A stretch of 64,000 bases of DNA from Alphaproteobacteria bacterium (lineage in GTDB: Bacteria > Pseudomonadota > Alphaproteobacteria > Micavibrionales > UBA2020): the NCBI GenBank assembly GCA_016794125.1, contig JAEUKT010000002.1, positions 1,570,206 to 1,634,205 of the forward strand, written 5' to 3'. Under the pieces are notes generated by a model, which was not told where the DNA came from, searched no databases, and saw nothing but the letters and a program-made list of their open reading frames with translations. Made by a program: the position numbers and the translations under genes. Shown in pieces: positions 52,420-62,138 of this stretch (positions are counted from its first letter, which is position 1; each line of letters begins with the position of its first letter).

Positions 52420-53061
52420 ATGACAGCGCAACCAGAATTTTCCCGCGTTTTAGCGGTTGAGGGGCTGACCCCCGACAAAGTCAGGAAAGAAACAGTCGAA
52501 GCGAACGACAAGGAATGCGCGGCGCTGGCGAAGCGTTTTGACCTGCGCGAGCTGTCGAATTTCAAGGCCGACCTGCGCATCCGCCGCGTCGAGGGCGGCG
52601 ATGTGGTCCGTCTGGAGGGCAAGCTTTCCGCCGATGTCGTGCAGACCTGCGTCATATCGCTGCAGGATGTCCATGCGCATATCGAGGGAGAGTTCGACAC
52701 CTTCCTGGCCGAAGCCGGCAAGCATGCCGCCAAGAAATTCGGCGACGAAGCCGATTTCGGCATCGATGACGACGATAGCGCGCCGGAAGTCATTCATAAC
52801 GGCCAGCTGGATCTGGGCGAAATCGTCGCTCAATACCTGTCTGTCGAGCTGGATCCCTATCCCCGCGCGCCCGGCGTCAGCCTTGCCGCGCAGCTGGCTG
52901 AGGCTGGATTGGAAGTGAAGAATAACCCGTTCAGCGTGCTGAAAAACCTGAACCCCGGGGACAAGGCCGCTGCGAAATCGACCGCCAAGTCGCGCGATGC
53001 GGACCGTCTGAAGCTCATCGCCGAAAGCGCCGGCAAATCCAAAAAAGGCGACGGCAAATAG
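52420..53061 (+). CDS. DUF177/YceD family protein
   Basis: A 213-aa protein. Family pattern: CxxxL, AEVxxxC-like VQTCVISLQDVHAHIEGEFDTFL, then the acidic loop (DDDDSAPEVIHNGQLDLGEIVAQYLSVELDPYPRAPG). YceD is linked with 23S rRNA and ribosome accumulation. Usually it is just before rpmF and plsX; here about 3.7 kb of other genes intervene. Confidence 0.85.
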   Translation: MTAQPEFSRVLAVEGLTPDKVRKETVEANDKECAALAKRFDLRELSNFKADLRIRRVEGGDVVRLEGKLSADVVQTCVISLQDVHAHIEGEFDTFLAEAGKHAAKKFGDEADFGIDDDDSAPEVIHNGQLDLGEIVAQYLSVELDPYPRAPGVSLAAQLAEAGLEVKNNPFSVLKNLNPGDKAAAKSTAKSRDADRLKLIAESAGKSKKGDGK

Positions 53062-53132
53062 GGTCCGGTTCCGGAACTTTTTTGCGTGCCCGCTATTGGC
53101 GAAGGGTTATTGCGCCCTATATCCAGAGTATC

Positions 53133-53552
53133 ATGACCGAAGACCAGAACAAGCTTGCGGCCCTTAAAGTCCTTATTGTCGATGACCATATGACAGCGCG
53201 CGCGCATTTGAAGCGCGTTTTGCACGACATGGGCATTACCCGGACCGAAGAGGCGGAGAACGCGGATGCGGCATCCGCGAAGGCGACCGCCGATTACAAC
53301 ATCATCTTCCTCGACTGGGACATGCCCGGTAAAACCGGCATCGACATCCTGCGCAAATTTCGCGGCAACAACGCCTTTGACGACACTGCATTTGTCATGG
53401 TCACCGCAAAGTCGGAACCGGACGATATTATCTCTGCGCTGCGCGCGGGCGCGACATCGTATATTGTCAAACCCGCCGATCCGGCGGATGTGCGCAACAA
53501 CGTGGCTGAAGTCATGGAATGGATCGCTCAACAGAAGGCCTTGCGGCGCTAG
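53133..53552 (+). CDS. CheY-like single-domain response regulator
   Basis: A 139-aa receiver domain. Acidic pair DD at residues 17-18 (VLIVDDH), phosphoacceptor Asp61 in FLDWDMPG, and Lys in SYIVKPADP. No output domain. No kinase is beside it. The start at 53133 begins MTEDQNKLAALKVLIVDDH. Confidence 0.85.
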   Translation: MTEDQNKLAALKVLIVDDHMTARAHLKRVLHDMGITRTEEAENADAASAKATADYNIIFLDWDMPGKTGIDILRKFRGNNAFDDTAFVMVTAKSEPDDIISALRAGATSYIVKPADPADVRNNVAEVMEWIAQQKALRR

Positions 53553-53697
53553 GATACCTCACCTGCATTCTTGACATAAAGTCTGCGGCTTTGTTATGCT
53601 GCTCTCACGCACAATTGCGCGTGTAACCCATAAAAGCCGGCCGTATTTTCCTTCGCATACGAAGGGTCATGAGCCGTGCCGGATTAAACCATTCGCC

Positions 53698-54786
53698 ATG
53701 AAACGCCTGTCATCCATTTTCAACCTGAAAAGTTTTGCCTTGGCCGCGGGGCTGACGGTTGGCGGCGTGCAGGCGATGGCTTCGCCTTCCGCCATATCTT
53801 TGCCTGATGACGGCGGCGTAAATAAACGCCCCGTGCCGTCTTCGATCATCGCGCCGCATTATAACACGCAAATAAAGCCGCAAGACCCCGACATGCCTGC
53901 GCTGAAATTGCTGAAGGCTGAATTCGGCCGCACGCCGCTTGGGCGCTCACTGCTGGATTTTGCAGAGAAGCAGAATATCGCCATCAAATTCGACGCTGCG
54001 ATCGCCGCGACGAATAACTATGCGCAATATGTGCCGGAAAATTCGACCGTCAGCGTCCGCCCCGATTTGTCGCTGGAAGAACAGGTGATGTATCTGGCGC
54101 ATGAACTGCGCCACGGCTGGCAGGACAAGACGCTGGGCTATGCCGAACTCAACTCAAAACGCCTCACGCCGTTGCAGCGTTTTTCGCTGCAACGCTATGT
54201 CGAGGCCGATGCCCATGCCTTCGCCGCGTTTTTCTGGGCCGACCGCATGGAACGTCTGGGCGTGCAGCCGGTCGCCGACCATGCGGGATATGAACTGGCG
54301 CTGGCGCACAAGCTGCGGCGGAAAATGGACGGGCAGGGGAATGTCGCGCTGGCGGATTACCGCGACCTTGCGCTGCTGCCGTATTTCGACCATCTGGAGA
54401 ATTACAACGAACGCCATGTCGCGATGGCCGGCCGCGCGGTCGACGGCCTGCGCGCCGAGGTCAAGGCCGCGCTGGAAGAAGGCCTGTCGTCGTCTTTCAA
54501 CCGCCTTGCGGCCGATATCGCGGCGGCGCCAAACGACGCGAATTTCACGGCATGGCTGCGGCAGCTGGGCGGCACCGACCTGTCGGTGAACACCGCGACG
54601 GCTTTGACGCATGAGACCGATGCCGCGCTGCTGAACGATTACCCCCTGCGTGCGCTGGAAGGCCGCGATATCATGCCCCCGCTGGGCGCGGCATCTGTAG
54701 CGATGCCGCCGCCGAAAGCACGGCTGGAACGGCTGCAGTCGATCGACGCGAAACAGCGGGCCACGGTGCAGTCGCACGCACCGTAA
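53698..54786 (+). CDS. Exported HExxH putative metallopeptidase (DUF6782-like)
   Basis: A 362-aa protein from MKRLSSIFNLKSFALAAG, with a signal peptide ending near AMAS. The zinc motif HELRH at residues 135-139 sits in LAHELRHGWQDKTLGY, as in the DUF6782 putative peptidases, and ADAHAFAAFFWADRM may supply the third ligand. The C-terminus is helical and Ala-rich. Confidence 0.65.
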   Translation: MKRLSSIFNLKSFALAAGLTVGGVQAMASPSAISLPDDGGVNKRPVPSSIIAPHYNTQIKPQDPDMPALKLLKAEFGRTPLGRSLLDFAEKQNIAIKFDAAIAATNNYAQYVPENSTVSVRPDLSLEEQVMYLAHELRHGWQDKTLGYAELNSKRLTPLQRFSLQRYVEADAHAFAAFFWADRMERLGVQPVADHAGYELALAHKLRRKMDGQGNVALADYRDLALLPYFDHLENYNERHVAMAGRAVDGLRAEVKAALEEGLSSSFNRLAADIAAAPNDANFTAWLRQLGGTDLSVNTATALTHETDAALLNDYPLRALEGRDIMPPLGAASVAMPPPKARLERLQSIDAKQRATVQSHAP

Positions 54787-54804
54787 GCCCGCCGCCGCAT
54801 TTTC

Positions 54805-55182
54805 TTACTTGGCAAAATACGGAATCACGAATGCAAAAGCGAATCCTGCCATATAAAGCAGGACCGAGAATGCATAGATGATCCGTCCGCCCCGCCGCAG
54901 GCGCAGGCAGGCGCGGGCAGCGCCCGGATCCACGGGGCAGGGCGCATGCCGCGCCTTCCATTGCAGCCATCCCCCCGCCGCCAACAACAACGCACCGATG
55001 GCGAACACCCATTGCTTTTGTTCGGTGAACCATACCAGCTGCGGGAATGATGACACGATGCCGGCAAGCGTCGCTCCCGCGCCCAGCGTCACGAACAGCG
55101 CCGGCATGGCACAGCAGACAAGCGTCGAGGCGGAGGTGAGCAGCGAGAGGCCCGCCAGCAGTCGTTCTTTACGTGTTTCCAT
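54805..55182 (-). CDS. MerT-like membrane protein
   Basis: A 125-aa protein. About three to four membrane segments; the Cys pair in STLVCCAMPALFVTLGAGATL is like the metal-binding CC of MerT transporters. It is downstream of the MerP-like gene by 2 bp. The target metal is not proven. Confidence 0.7.
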   Translation of the reverse strand: METRKERLLAGLSLLTSASTLVCCAMPALFVTLGAGATLAGIVSSFPQLVWFTEQKQWVFAIGALLLAAGGWLQWKARHAPCPVDPGAARACLRLRRGGRIIYAFSVLLYMAGFAFAFVIPYFAK

Positions 55183-55184
55183 GA

Positions 55185-55475
55185 TCAGTCCCTTTTGATG
55201 CTGACAACGGTGAAGCCCGCATCGACGATGCCCTTCTTGATTTCGTCATCGCCGAGATCCGCGCCGGGCTTCATGTCGATCCGCACGATTTTTGTCGTGA
55301 GGTTGACATCGACGGCCGCGACGCCGGTTTTTTTCGAGAACGTCTTGTTCATCGATACGGCGCAGAAATCGCAGACCAGCCCGTTGACCGACACCCGGAT
55401 ATGCGGGCCGTTATGCGCGGCAAGGGCGGGCGTGGATAGCGTCAACAGCAGGGCAAACGTAAAAAGTTTTTTCAT
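55185..55475 (-). CDS. MerP-like periplasmic heavy-metal-binding protein
   Basis: A 96-aa protein. Signal peptide (FALLLTLSTPALAA), then an HMA domain with the metal-binding CDFC motif in VNGLVCDFCAVSMN. It would deliver the metal to the adjacent MerT-like protein. Confidence 0.75.
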   Translation of the reverse strand: MKKLFTFALLLTLSTPALAAHNGPHIRVSVNGLVCDFCAVSMNKTFSKKTGVAAVDVNLTTKIVRIDMKPGADLGDDEIKKGIVDAGFTVVSIKRD

Positions 55476-55486
55476 GTGATTTCTCC

Positions 55487-56143
55487 TTAATAGGTGATGG
55501 CAAGATTGAACAGGACCTGGCCGCGGGTGGACATTCCGGCTTCGGCAAGATAATCGCCCTTGAACACACGCAGCAGCGGCGTGACCGTCCAGTTGTCGCG
55601 GTTTTCGGGCGTGTGATCGACCTGTAGCATCAGCCAGCTGTGCAGGCTGCCCGCTTCGGCGACATAGGGCGCGATGCCGATGCGCGCTTTTTGCTGGAAT
55701 TCCTGCTTCACGGCCTCGCCCGCTGCCGTGTAGCGGTTTTCATACGAGACGTAATAGCGGCGGTCTTCCCAGTCGGCCTCGACCCCGGCATAGCCGCCCG
55801 CGCGGGCATCGCCGTCGTCATTGGCGATGCCGAGCCCCGAGAGGAAGTAAATATTCCCCTGCGAGTCCGGATTGTTCCACCGCTTGGCCAGCCAGTTGAA
55901 CTGCATCCCCGCCAATTCGCCGTCGCTGTCACGGTAATGGCTAATGAATGGCCCGATGCTGTAGGTGGCAGTAGGCGAATACATGACCGATAGCGTCTTT
56001 TCAAACGCATCGTTGACGGCCATCGGCATCCAGCCGCCGGCATAGGATACGGGTCTGGCAATTGCGTCATGGGTGGTAAAGGCGCACAGGAAAGCGAGTG
56101 CGGTAAGCGCGGAGCATAGGCTCCGCCGCGAGCGAATAGGCAT
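55487..56143 (-). CDS. Exported beta-barrel-like protein
   Basis: A 218-aa protein with a signal peptide (ALTALAFLCAFTTHDAIA). Aromatic alternating strands (GPFISHYRDSDGEL, YYVSYENRYTAAGE, SWLMLQVDHTP) ending in NLAITY, an aromatic C-terminus as in outer-membrane barrels. Lies in the metal-gene cluster. Function unknown. Confidence 0.6.
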   Translation of the reverse strand: MPIRSRRSLCSALTALAFLCAFTTHDAIARPVSYAGGWMPMAVNDAFEKTLSVMYSPTATYSIGPFISHYRDSDGELAGMQFNWLAKRWNNPDSQGNIYFLSGLGIANDDGDARAGGYAGVEADWEDRRYYVSYENRYTAAGEAVKQEFQQKARIGIAPYVAEAGSLHSWLMLQVDHTPENRDNWTVTPLLRVFKGDYLAEAGMSTRGQVLFNLAITY

Positions 56144-56182
56144 CTTGAATCTCCTTGTTAACTGAATTGAGCTATTTCAATG

Positions 56183-56524
56183 TCAGGCAAGAAGATCGGG
56201 CGGCCTTAACTGGCTGGTAAGGCCGAGACGCGGCAGGAAAGCCGCATGGTTCGGGGATTGCAAATCCGCAACGGCGGGCGGCGTGATGCCGATGCCAGCC
56301 AGTAGTATGGCGGCTGCCGCAACGCAACTGCTGCAGGCGCCGCAGTTGCATTGTTTAATCTTGGCGGCCATGTCCTTGCAGCAGTCCTTCATGTGGCTTT
56401 CGGACATATGGTTTTTGTCGGTCATGTGTTCGGCACAGTGATGCCGCCCCGCAAAGGCATGCGCCGCCGCCGAATAATTGGCGAGCAGCAGGGTAATCAC
56501 GAGCATGACTTTCAAGAACCTCAT
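56183..56524 (-). CDS. His/Cys/Met-rich exported protein
   Basis: A 113-aa protein from MRFLKVMLVITLL. After the signal it has HHCAEHMTDKNHMSESHMKDCC then KQCNCGACSSC: a dense His, Met and Cys cluster suited to binding soft metals (copper, mercury or similar). It is first in the leftward four-gene cluster. Confidence 0.65.
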   Translation of the reverse strand: MRFLKVMLVITLLLANYSAAAHAFAGRHHCAEHMTDKNHMSESHMKDCCKDMAAKIKQCNCGACSSCVAAAAILLAGIGITPPAVADLQSPNHAAFLPRLGLTSQLRPPDLLA

Positions 56525-56797
56525 CCTGTCATTATATCCGCAATCCGGCTTTCGGCTTATCGTTAATTTGAGGCGGGATTGCAAAAAAGACGCGAAGTTT
56601 TCCCAAAAATGCATTTAAATCAAAGGGTTTCATCGGCGCAGCGCTTGGGCGTGCCGATGTTTTTCGCTTGATAATTCTGACTAAACAGGTATTTATAGGC
56701 TGATTTTACTTGCCTTGAGGGGCGGCTTTGTTTATGTAATGAAGCCCCTCGGGTCATACCCCTATAGGGCTAAACTGGAAAGAGAAGAGTACGAGTT

Positions 56798-56974
56798 ATG
56801 GCAGTTCCCAAGAAAAAGACCTCGAAATCGCGCCGCAACATGCGCCGTGCACACCACGCCCTGTCGTCGCCTTCGGTTGTCGAAGACAAAACGACCGGCG
56901 AAATGGTTCGTCCGCACCATGTCTGCCGCAAGACCGGCATGTACAAAGGCCAAGCCGTTATTGATGTTGATTAA
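56798..56974 (+). CDS. rpmF: 50S ribosomal protein L32
   Basis: A 58-aa protein starting [20 protein letters not shown]; complete and basic. It has [12 protein letters not shown] at the end. It lies 57 bp upstream of plsX as in many bacteria. One Cys in HHVCRKTG; no zinc ribbon pairs, the C- type. Confidence 0.95.
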   Translation: MAVPKKKTSKSRRNMRRAHHALSSPSVVEDKTTGEMVRPHHVCRKTGMYKGQAVIDVD

Positions 56975-57030
56975 CCATCGGGTTAATCAGTAATCTTGGC
57001 TGACCCGCGGGGAGCGGGAACGGGGTTTCT

Positions 57031-58107
57031 TTGTCTCATCAACTGGTCATAGCACTCGACGGCATGGGCGGCGACAAAGCGCCCCAGATCGTTGTCGAGG
57101 GTGCGCATCTGGCGCGTGAGACCTATCCCACCGCAAAATTCATCATTTACGGCGACGAAGCGCAGATCAAGCCGCTGGTCGCAAAATATCCGGGGCTGGA
57201 ACGCAGCCTCGAAGTCCGCCACACGCCCGACAAAGTCACCGCCCACGACAAACCTGCGCATGCGCTCCGGCACGGCCGCAATTCATCCATGCGCCTGGCG
57301 ATCGACGCTGTTGCGCGCGGGGAGGCGGACTGTGTTGTTTCCGCCGGCAATACCGGCGCGCTGATGGCGATGGCGCTGTTTTCGCTGAAACGCATGCCGG
57401 GCATCCACCGCCCCGCAATCGCCACCTATATGCCCACCAAAATTCCCGGCCACGGCACGGTGCTGATGGACCTTGGCGCGAATGCCGAATGCACATCGCA
57501 AAATCTTTTGGAATTCGCGGTGCTTGGCGGATTGTTTTCGCGTGAGATATTCAAAATCGCTGAGCCCCGCATCGCGCTGCTGAACATCGGATCGGAAGCC
57601 ATGAAGGGCGACGAGCTGGTGCAGGCCGCATCCGAAGTGTTCCAGAAGGCCGACCTGCCCGGCAAATATGTCGGCTTCGCGGAAGGCGACGAGATCATGA
57701 CCGGTAATTTCGATGTCGTGGTGACGGACGGTTTCACAGGCAACGTCACTTTGAAAACAATCGAAGGCACGGCGAAGCTCATCAAGCACATGATGAAGGA
57801 AGCGTTCAAATCGTCCATATGGGCGAAGATCGGCGGCATCCTGTGTCTGCCGGGCCTTGCCATCTGCTATCACGCGCTGAAGAAATTCTCCAAGCGCATC
57901 GATCCGCGCTATTACAACGGCGCAAGTCTATTGGGCCTGCGCGGGCTGTGCATCAAGAGCCATGGCGGCACCGATGGTGTCGGTTTCGCGAATGCGATTG
58001 GTGTTGCGGGCGGTCTGGCCGCCAACAGGTTCACGGCGAAAGTTGAAGCTGAACTTGAACGTCTCGGCTTCTCCGGCGAAGCCGCGCCGCAGACAGAGGA
58101 AGCATAA
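57031..58107 (+). CDS. plsX: Phosphate acyltransferase PlsX
   Basis: A 358-aa protein, TTG start. It makes acyl-phosphate from acyl-ACP for phospholipid synthesis. Motif [11 protein letters not shown] at the N-terminus and [17 protein letters not shown] are typical. Located between rpmF and fabH. Confidence 0.94.
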   Translation: MSHQLVIALDGMGGDKAPQIVVEGAHLARETYPTAKFIIYGDEAQIKPLVAKYPGLERSLEVRHTPDKVTAHDKPAHALRHGRNSSMRLAIDAVARGEADCVVSAGNTGALMAMALFSLKRMPGIHRPAIATYMPTKIPGHGTVLMDLGANAECTSQNLLEFAVLGGLFSREIFKIAEPRIALLNIGSEAMKGDELVQAASEVFQKADLPGKYVGFAEGDEIMTGNFDVVVTDGFTGNVTLKTIEGTAKLIKHMMKEAFKSSIWAKIGGILCLPGLAICYHALKKFSKRIDPRYYNGASLLGLRGLCIKSHGGTDGVGFANAIGVAGGLAANRFTAKVEAELERLGFSGEAAPQTEEA

Positions 58108-58109
58108 TC

Positions 58110-59087
58110 ATGCGTCGTTCCATCATGCTGGGCTGCGGTTCATACCTGCCCGAAAAAATCCTGACCAATGACGACCTCGCCAAAATCGTCGATACCAGCG
58201 GCGAATGGATCGAGCAGCGCACCGGCATCAAGAAGCGTCATATGGCCGCGGCCGGCGAAAAGACATCCGACATGGCGACCCGCGCGGCGGAGCGCGCATT
58301 GCAGATGGCGGGGCTGAAGGGTTCCGACATCGACGCGATCTTCCTTGCGACGACATCGCCCGACAATACCTTCCCCGCGACCGCCGTGACCGTGCAGGAC
58401 AATATCGGCATGGGCGGCAAGGGCTTCGCGATGGATCTTCAGGCGGTATGTTCGGGTTTCATCTATGCGCTCGCCACCGCCGACAACTTCATCAAGTCGG
58501 GGCAGGTCAACCGCGCGCTGGTGATCGGCGCGGAGCATTTTACGAATCTGCTCGACTGGACGGACCGCACCACCTGCGTGCTGTTCGGCGACGGCGCGGG
58601 CGCGGTCGTGCTGGAAGGCAGCAATGAAGGCAAGGGCGTGAAATCGGATCGCGGCATTCTTTCCACGCATCTGCATTCCGAAGGCGCATATCGCAATCTT
58701 TTGTATGTGGATGGCGGGCCTTCTTCGACCAAGACCACAGGTGTCGTGAAGATGAACGGCAAGGAAGTTTTCCGCCACGCCGTCACGCGCATGAGCGAAG
58801 CGATACTTGAAGCGATGCATGAGAATGATGTGGACGCATCCGAAGTGAAATGGCTCGTCCCGCATCAGGCGAACAAGCGCATCATCGACGCGACCGCCGA
58901 AAAACTGAACCTGTCGCCCGATCAGGTAGTGGTCACGGTGGCGGAACATGGAAATACATCGGCCGCCTCCATCCCGCTTGCCCTGTCGGTTGCCGTCAAT
59001 GACGGGCGAATCCAGCGGGGCGACCTGATTCTGATGGAAGCGATGGGCGGGGGCCTTACTTGGGGCGCTGCATTGGCACGCTGGTAA
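58110..59087 (+). CDS. fabH: 3-oxoacyl-ACP synthase III
   Basis: A 325-aa condensing enzyme that starts fatty-acid synthesis from acetyl-CoA and malonyl-ACP. The catalytic triad is visible: Cys114 in AVCSGF, His in VPHQAN and Asn in HGNTSAAS. 2 bp after plsX. Confidence 0.95.
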   Translation: MRRSIMLGCGSYLPEKILTNDDLAKIVDTSGEWIEQRTGIKKRHMAAAGEKTSDMATRAAERALQMAGLKGSDIDAIFLATTSPDNTFPATAVTVQDNIGMGGKGFAMDLQAVCSGFIYALATADNFIKSGQVNRALVIGAEHFTNLLDWTDRTTCVLFGDGAGAVVLEGSNEGKGVKSDRGILSTHLHSEGAYRNLLYVDGGPSSTKTTGVVKMNGKEVFRHAVTRMSEAILEAMHENDVDASEVKWLVPHQANKRIIDATAEKLNLSPDQVVVTVAEHGNTSAASIPLALSVAVNDGRIQRGDLILMEAMGGGLTWGAALARW

Positions 59088-59255
59088 GGCCTGCTGGAAA
59101 ATCGCAAAAAGCCCTTGCGACTCGAATAATCCCTAAGGAATCCTGCGTATTTTGAGATCGGGCATTTACTGTAAAACTCCGATTCAACTCTTTGTATTGA
59201 CTAATTAATTGTGAATCGATAGCGTAAGTCTTAACGGAGTTTTGGAGAGGAATCG

Positions 59256-59555
59256 ATGAGCAACCAGACCATTACACGCGCGGATCTCAGCCAGGCTGTT
59301 TACGAGCAGGTTGGCCTTTCGAGGAACGAGTCCGCAGACCTCGTGGAGACTGTCCTCGAAGAAGTCTGCAAAGCCTTGGAACGGGGGGAGATGGTCAAGA
59401 TTTCCTCCTTCGGAACCTTCCAGGTCCGCAGCAAGCGCCAGCGCATCGGACGCAATCCCAAGACCGGTGAAGAAGTGCCAATCCTGCCGCGCCGCGTGCT
59501 GACTTTCCGCGCATCGAATGTGCTGAAAGAACGCATCAACAAAGACGGCGAATAA
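59256..59555 (+). CDS. ihfA: Integration host factor alpha subunit
   Basis: A 99-aa HU-family protein with [29 protein letters not shown] including the intercalating Pro region. Likely aids the prophage integrase as well as host processes. Own 5' region of 168 bp suggests a promoter. Confidence 0.94.
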   Translation: MSNQTITRADLSQAVYEQVGLSRNESADLVETVLEEVCKALERGEMVKISSFGTFQVRSKRQRIGRNPKTGEEVPILPRRVLTFRASNVLKERINKDGE

Positions 59556-59599
59556 ATCCAATCCTGTTTTCGAAGCAACAGTATTAAGGACCACCAAGA

Positions 59600-60061
59600 A
59601 TGACGACGAATAACCAATCGTTGAAGCCCGGCGCACAGCCCGATGCCGGCGCTGACCAGCAGGTCACCCAGAAAATCCCCAACCGCCGCCCGATGAAGCA
59701 AAAGCAGTCGGCGCAGAAATCGGCGGGCGCGTTCCGCACGATTTCCGAAGTGGCCGATGATCTGGGCGTTGAACAGCACGTGCTGCGTTTCTGGGAAACC
59801 AAATTCTCGCAGATCAAGCCGCTCAAGCGTGGCGGCGGCCGTCGCTACTACCGTCCCGAAGATGTCGAATTGCTGAAAAGCATCTATAACCTTCTCTATC
59901 AGGAAGGCTATACGATCAAGGGCGTGCAGAAGCTGCTCTCCAACACCCGCGGCGCGGCTTCGCGCGGCGACGACAGCATCTCCAAAGCCGTCCAGAAGAA
60001 CAAGGCCGAGCTGCAATCGATGCTCGACGACCTGAAATCCATGCGCAAGCTGATCGGCTAA
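59600..60061 (+). CDS. MerR-family regulator
   Basis: A 153-aa protein. The N-terminus is basic and disordered; the MerR HTH is [48 protein letters not shown]. This gene follows ihfA in most alphaproteobacteria. Confidence 0.9.
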   Translation: MTTNNQSLKPGAQPDAGADQQVTQKIPNRRPMKQKQSAQKSAGAFRTISEVADDLGVEQHVLRFWETKFSQIKPLKRGGGRRYYRPEDVELLKSIYNLLYQEGYTIKGVQKLLSNTRGAASRGDDSISKAVQKNKAELQSMLDDLKSMRKLIG

Positions 60062-60086
60062 TTCCGAACCGCTTCCCGCTTAAAGA

Positions 60087-60113
60087 ACCCCGGCCAGAGT
60101 GCCGGGGTTTTTT
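60087..60113 (+). terminator. Rho-independent terminator
   Basis: ACCCCGGC/GCCGGGGT hairpin with a T run, 25 bp after the MerR-like stop codon. Confidence 0.9.
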
Positions 60114-60124
60114 ATTGGGTTTCT

Positions 60125-60205
60125 GCATCCCCGCGAAAGCGGGGATCCTGTGGGCATTGTGCGCGCCGAAAGCCGCAGGGATCCCCGCTTTCGCGGGGAT
60201 GACGG
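60125..60205. repeat. GC-rich intergenic dyad repeat
   Basis: Inverted modules CATCCCCGCGAAAGCGGGGATCC and the mirrored one ending GGGGATGACGG. Same dispersed host class as at 39471, 40141 and 46633. Confidence 0.7.
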
Positions 60206-60313
60206 TATGGGGTGAAGTGGGGTGCATTTGACAATTATTCGCAATCGCCTTACCATATTCAAATCTTGCGCGAAAGACCGGCACCAACCCGTTCATAACC
60301 TTGAGTGGACCCC

Positions 60314-60799
60314 ATGCTGTACGAAACCGAATTCCGCACCCTGAAAGCCATCCATGCGCGCCTGCCTGAAGCACAGCGCGAAATCGTGAGCGTGCTGGCG
60401 GCGCTGCCGCCGCTTGCGGTTGTCGTCTATGGCGCGGTGCTGGTGCCGCTCGGCATTATCGGGATCGGCGGTTTATTGACGCTCAGCGTCACCTCGACGC
60501 TCGCAACGGGCGCGATGATGGCGCAGGCGACAGGGCAGCTGGACGCGCAAAAACTCGCGGCATTGCCGAAGCGCGTATGGCAGGCGCTTGAAAAATCCTT
60601 CACCAGCCCCGATACCGCTTCCGCCCCGCAACCCGCCGCCAGCGCGCCCGCCGCGACCGCGCAAGCCGCGCCCGATGCTGCCGTCATCACCATGCAATCG
60701 CCCTTCAACACCGCCGCGCTCCGTACGGTCGCCGCCGCCAACGATGCCCCGCGCAAAGCTCCGAAACCGGCGGCCAAGGGCATGGCGACCGCAAAATGA
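60314..60799 (+). CDS. Hypothetical membrane-associated protein
   Basis: A 161-aa protein starting MLYETEFRTLKAIHARLPEAQ. One hydrophobic stretch (PPLAVVVYGAVLVPLGIIGIGGLLTLSV), then an Ala/Pro-rich tail. A GTG at 60305 is an alternative start. Function unknown. Confidence 0.6.
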   Translation: MLYETEFRTLKAIHARLPEAQREIVSVLAALPPLAVVVYGAVLVPLGIIGIGGLLTLSVTSTLATGAMMAQATGQLDAQKLAALPKRVWQALEKSFTSPDTASAPQPAASAPAATAQAAPDAAVITMQSPFNTAALRTVAAANDAPRKAPKPAAKGMATAK

Positions 60800-60895
60800 C
60801 CTGTTTTTAAAGGGAAAAAGCCCCTTAAAAGCCCGAGAAAAGCGTGGTTGCAATCTTATGGGTACTTTGATACATTCCCCGCCTGTACCAGAAGT

Positions 60896-60972
60896 CGGAC
60901 TGTAGCGCAGCCTGGTAGCGCACTTGCATGGGGTGCAAGGGGTCGAAGGTTCAAATCCTTTCAGTCCGACCA
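60896..60972 (+). tRNA. tRNA-Pro(GGG)
   Basis: A 77-nt cloverleaf with CCA. Acceptor CGGACTG/CAGTCCG, anticodon loop ATGGGGT with anticodon GGG. No sign of an integrated element here. Confidence 0.95.
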
Positions 60973-61020
60973 TTTTTCCCACATTTTTGAAACTTTCGCG
61001 GGAAAGCCCGAAGCGCCGCC

Positions 61021-61236
61021 ATGTCCGACGAAAAAATCACCCAGATACAGGAAGTCCTCGCGCATCAGGAGCAGGAGATTGCGACGCTCAACCAGATGGT
61101 CACGAAACAATGGGATGAAATCGATTTGCTGAAAAAACAAATTCGCAAATTGCAGGGTTCGTTGCAGGAAGTGACCGAGAACCAGACAACATCCACCGCC
61201 GAACAGGCCGCGCGCGACAAGCCGCCGCATTATTGA
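61021..61236 (+). CDS. slyX: SlyX family protein
   Basis: A 71-aa coiled-coil protein (ATLNQMVTKQWDEIDLLKKQIRKLQGSLQEV) with the conserved C-terminal KPPHY. Function of SlyX remains poorly defined. Confidence 0.85.
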   Translation: MSDEKITQIQEVLAHQEQEIATLNQMVTKQWDEIDLLKKQIRKLQGSLQEVTENQTTSTAEQAARDKPPHY

Positions 61237-61242
61237 TCTGAA

Positions 61243-61641
61243 TTATTTCCCGCGCAGGCGTTTGCGGTTTTCTTCCACCGCTTTGCGGTAGGGGCGCAGG
61301 GCGGAGGTTAATCCCTGCAATTGCGTTTCAAGAATGGCGCTGGCATCCGTCGCGCCCTTGAGCGTCGGAAAAAAAGCGGGCAGCGATGCAAATGCCGACT
61401 GATTGAGCGTCAGCGCCAGCGAGATTCCGGCCACGAATTTTTCATGCCACATGCGGCTGATTTCGGCCATATCGAACGGCGCTTCGCCGCGCATCGAACG
61501 GCCCAGCATATCCATGCGGCGCGTGATGACTTCGCCCGATCCCAGCATCATCTGGCCTGCTTCAAACCACAGCGCCATGCTGCGGCTGAACAGGTCGCCG
61601 GCGGGCGCGGGTTTGCGGGGCGAGGGGCGTTTTTTGGGCAT
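61243..61641 (-). CDS. Hypothetical protein, phasin-like helical
   Basis: A 132-aa protein. The start at 61641 fits AAGG spacing. Long amphipathic helices (DLFSRSMALWFEAGQMMLGSGEVITRRMDML) in the manner of phasin-like proteins, plus a basic N-terminus. Not confirmed. Confidence 0.55.
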   Translation of the reverse strand: MPKKRPSPRKPAPAGDLFSRSMALWFEAGQMMLGSGEVITRRMDMLGRSMRGEAPFDMAEISRMWHEKFVAGISLALTLNQSAFASLPAFFPTLKGATDASAILETQLQGLTSALRPYRKAVEENRKRLRGK

Positions 61642-61784
61642 CGGCATCCTTGTTAACCTTTGGCGTAATCTAAGTCATTGATAGTCCATAGGCAAGGGAA
61701 TTATTTGACATAAATAATATGGTCGGCTATAAAAAGGGTCAAGCCCGCTGCCAAAAACGGGCACGATTTTTACAGGAGCGTGTG

Positions 61785-62132
61785 ATGGCTGAACGGTACA
61801 GAAAAGAAAACGATTACACCATTTCTGCAATTCAGGATTTGCCGAGCGGCGGTTTACTGACGCGCCAGTTCAACTTCGCCGCCGAACAGGTCACCACGAT
61901 TTACGAACGCAAGGCCGAGAAGGAACATAGCCTCGGCAGCTACGGCAGCGACCCCAAGGCCACGGCCGTTTCCGTCGCGCTGTCGTCGCAAATGACCATC
62001 CAGAAATTCAGCGAGCTCGACAGCCAGGCTGAGGTCGAGATCATGCGCGCGAAACTGCTGGCCGACGGCGGTAAAATTCCGGAAGCCGCGACCGGAAAGC
62101 AAAAAATCGCGCCCGCAAAACTGACGGGCTAA
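61785..62132 (+). CDS. Hypothetical protein, 115 aa
   Basis: The start at 61785 (MAERYRKENDYTISAIQ) follows AGGAG. Soluble. Contains LTRQFNFAAEQVTTIYERK. It ends 6 bp before the next gene. Confidence 0.6.
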   Translation: MAERYRKENDYTISAIQDLPSGGLLTRQFNFAAEQVTTIYERKAEKEHSLGSYGSDPKATAVSVALSSQMTIQKFSELDSQAEVEIMRAKLLADGGKIPEAATGKQKIAPAKLTG

Positions 62133-62138
62133 AGAACA

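Noticed and set aside
60125..60205. Insertion-sequence terminal repeats
   Set aside because: The element is short, occurs with varied arms in several intergenic gaps and has no transposase; it is a dispersed dyad repeat.
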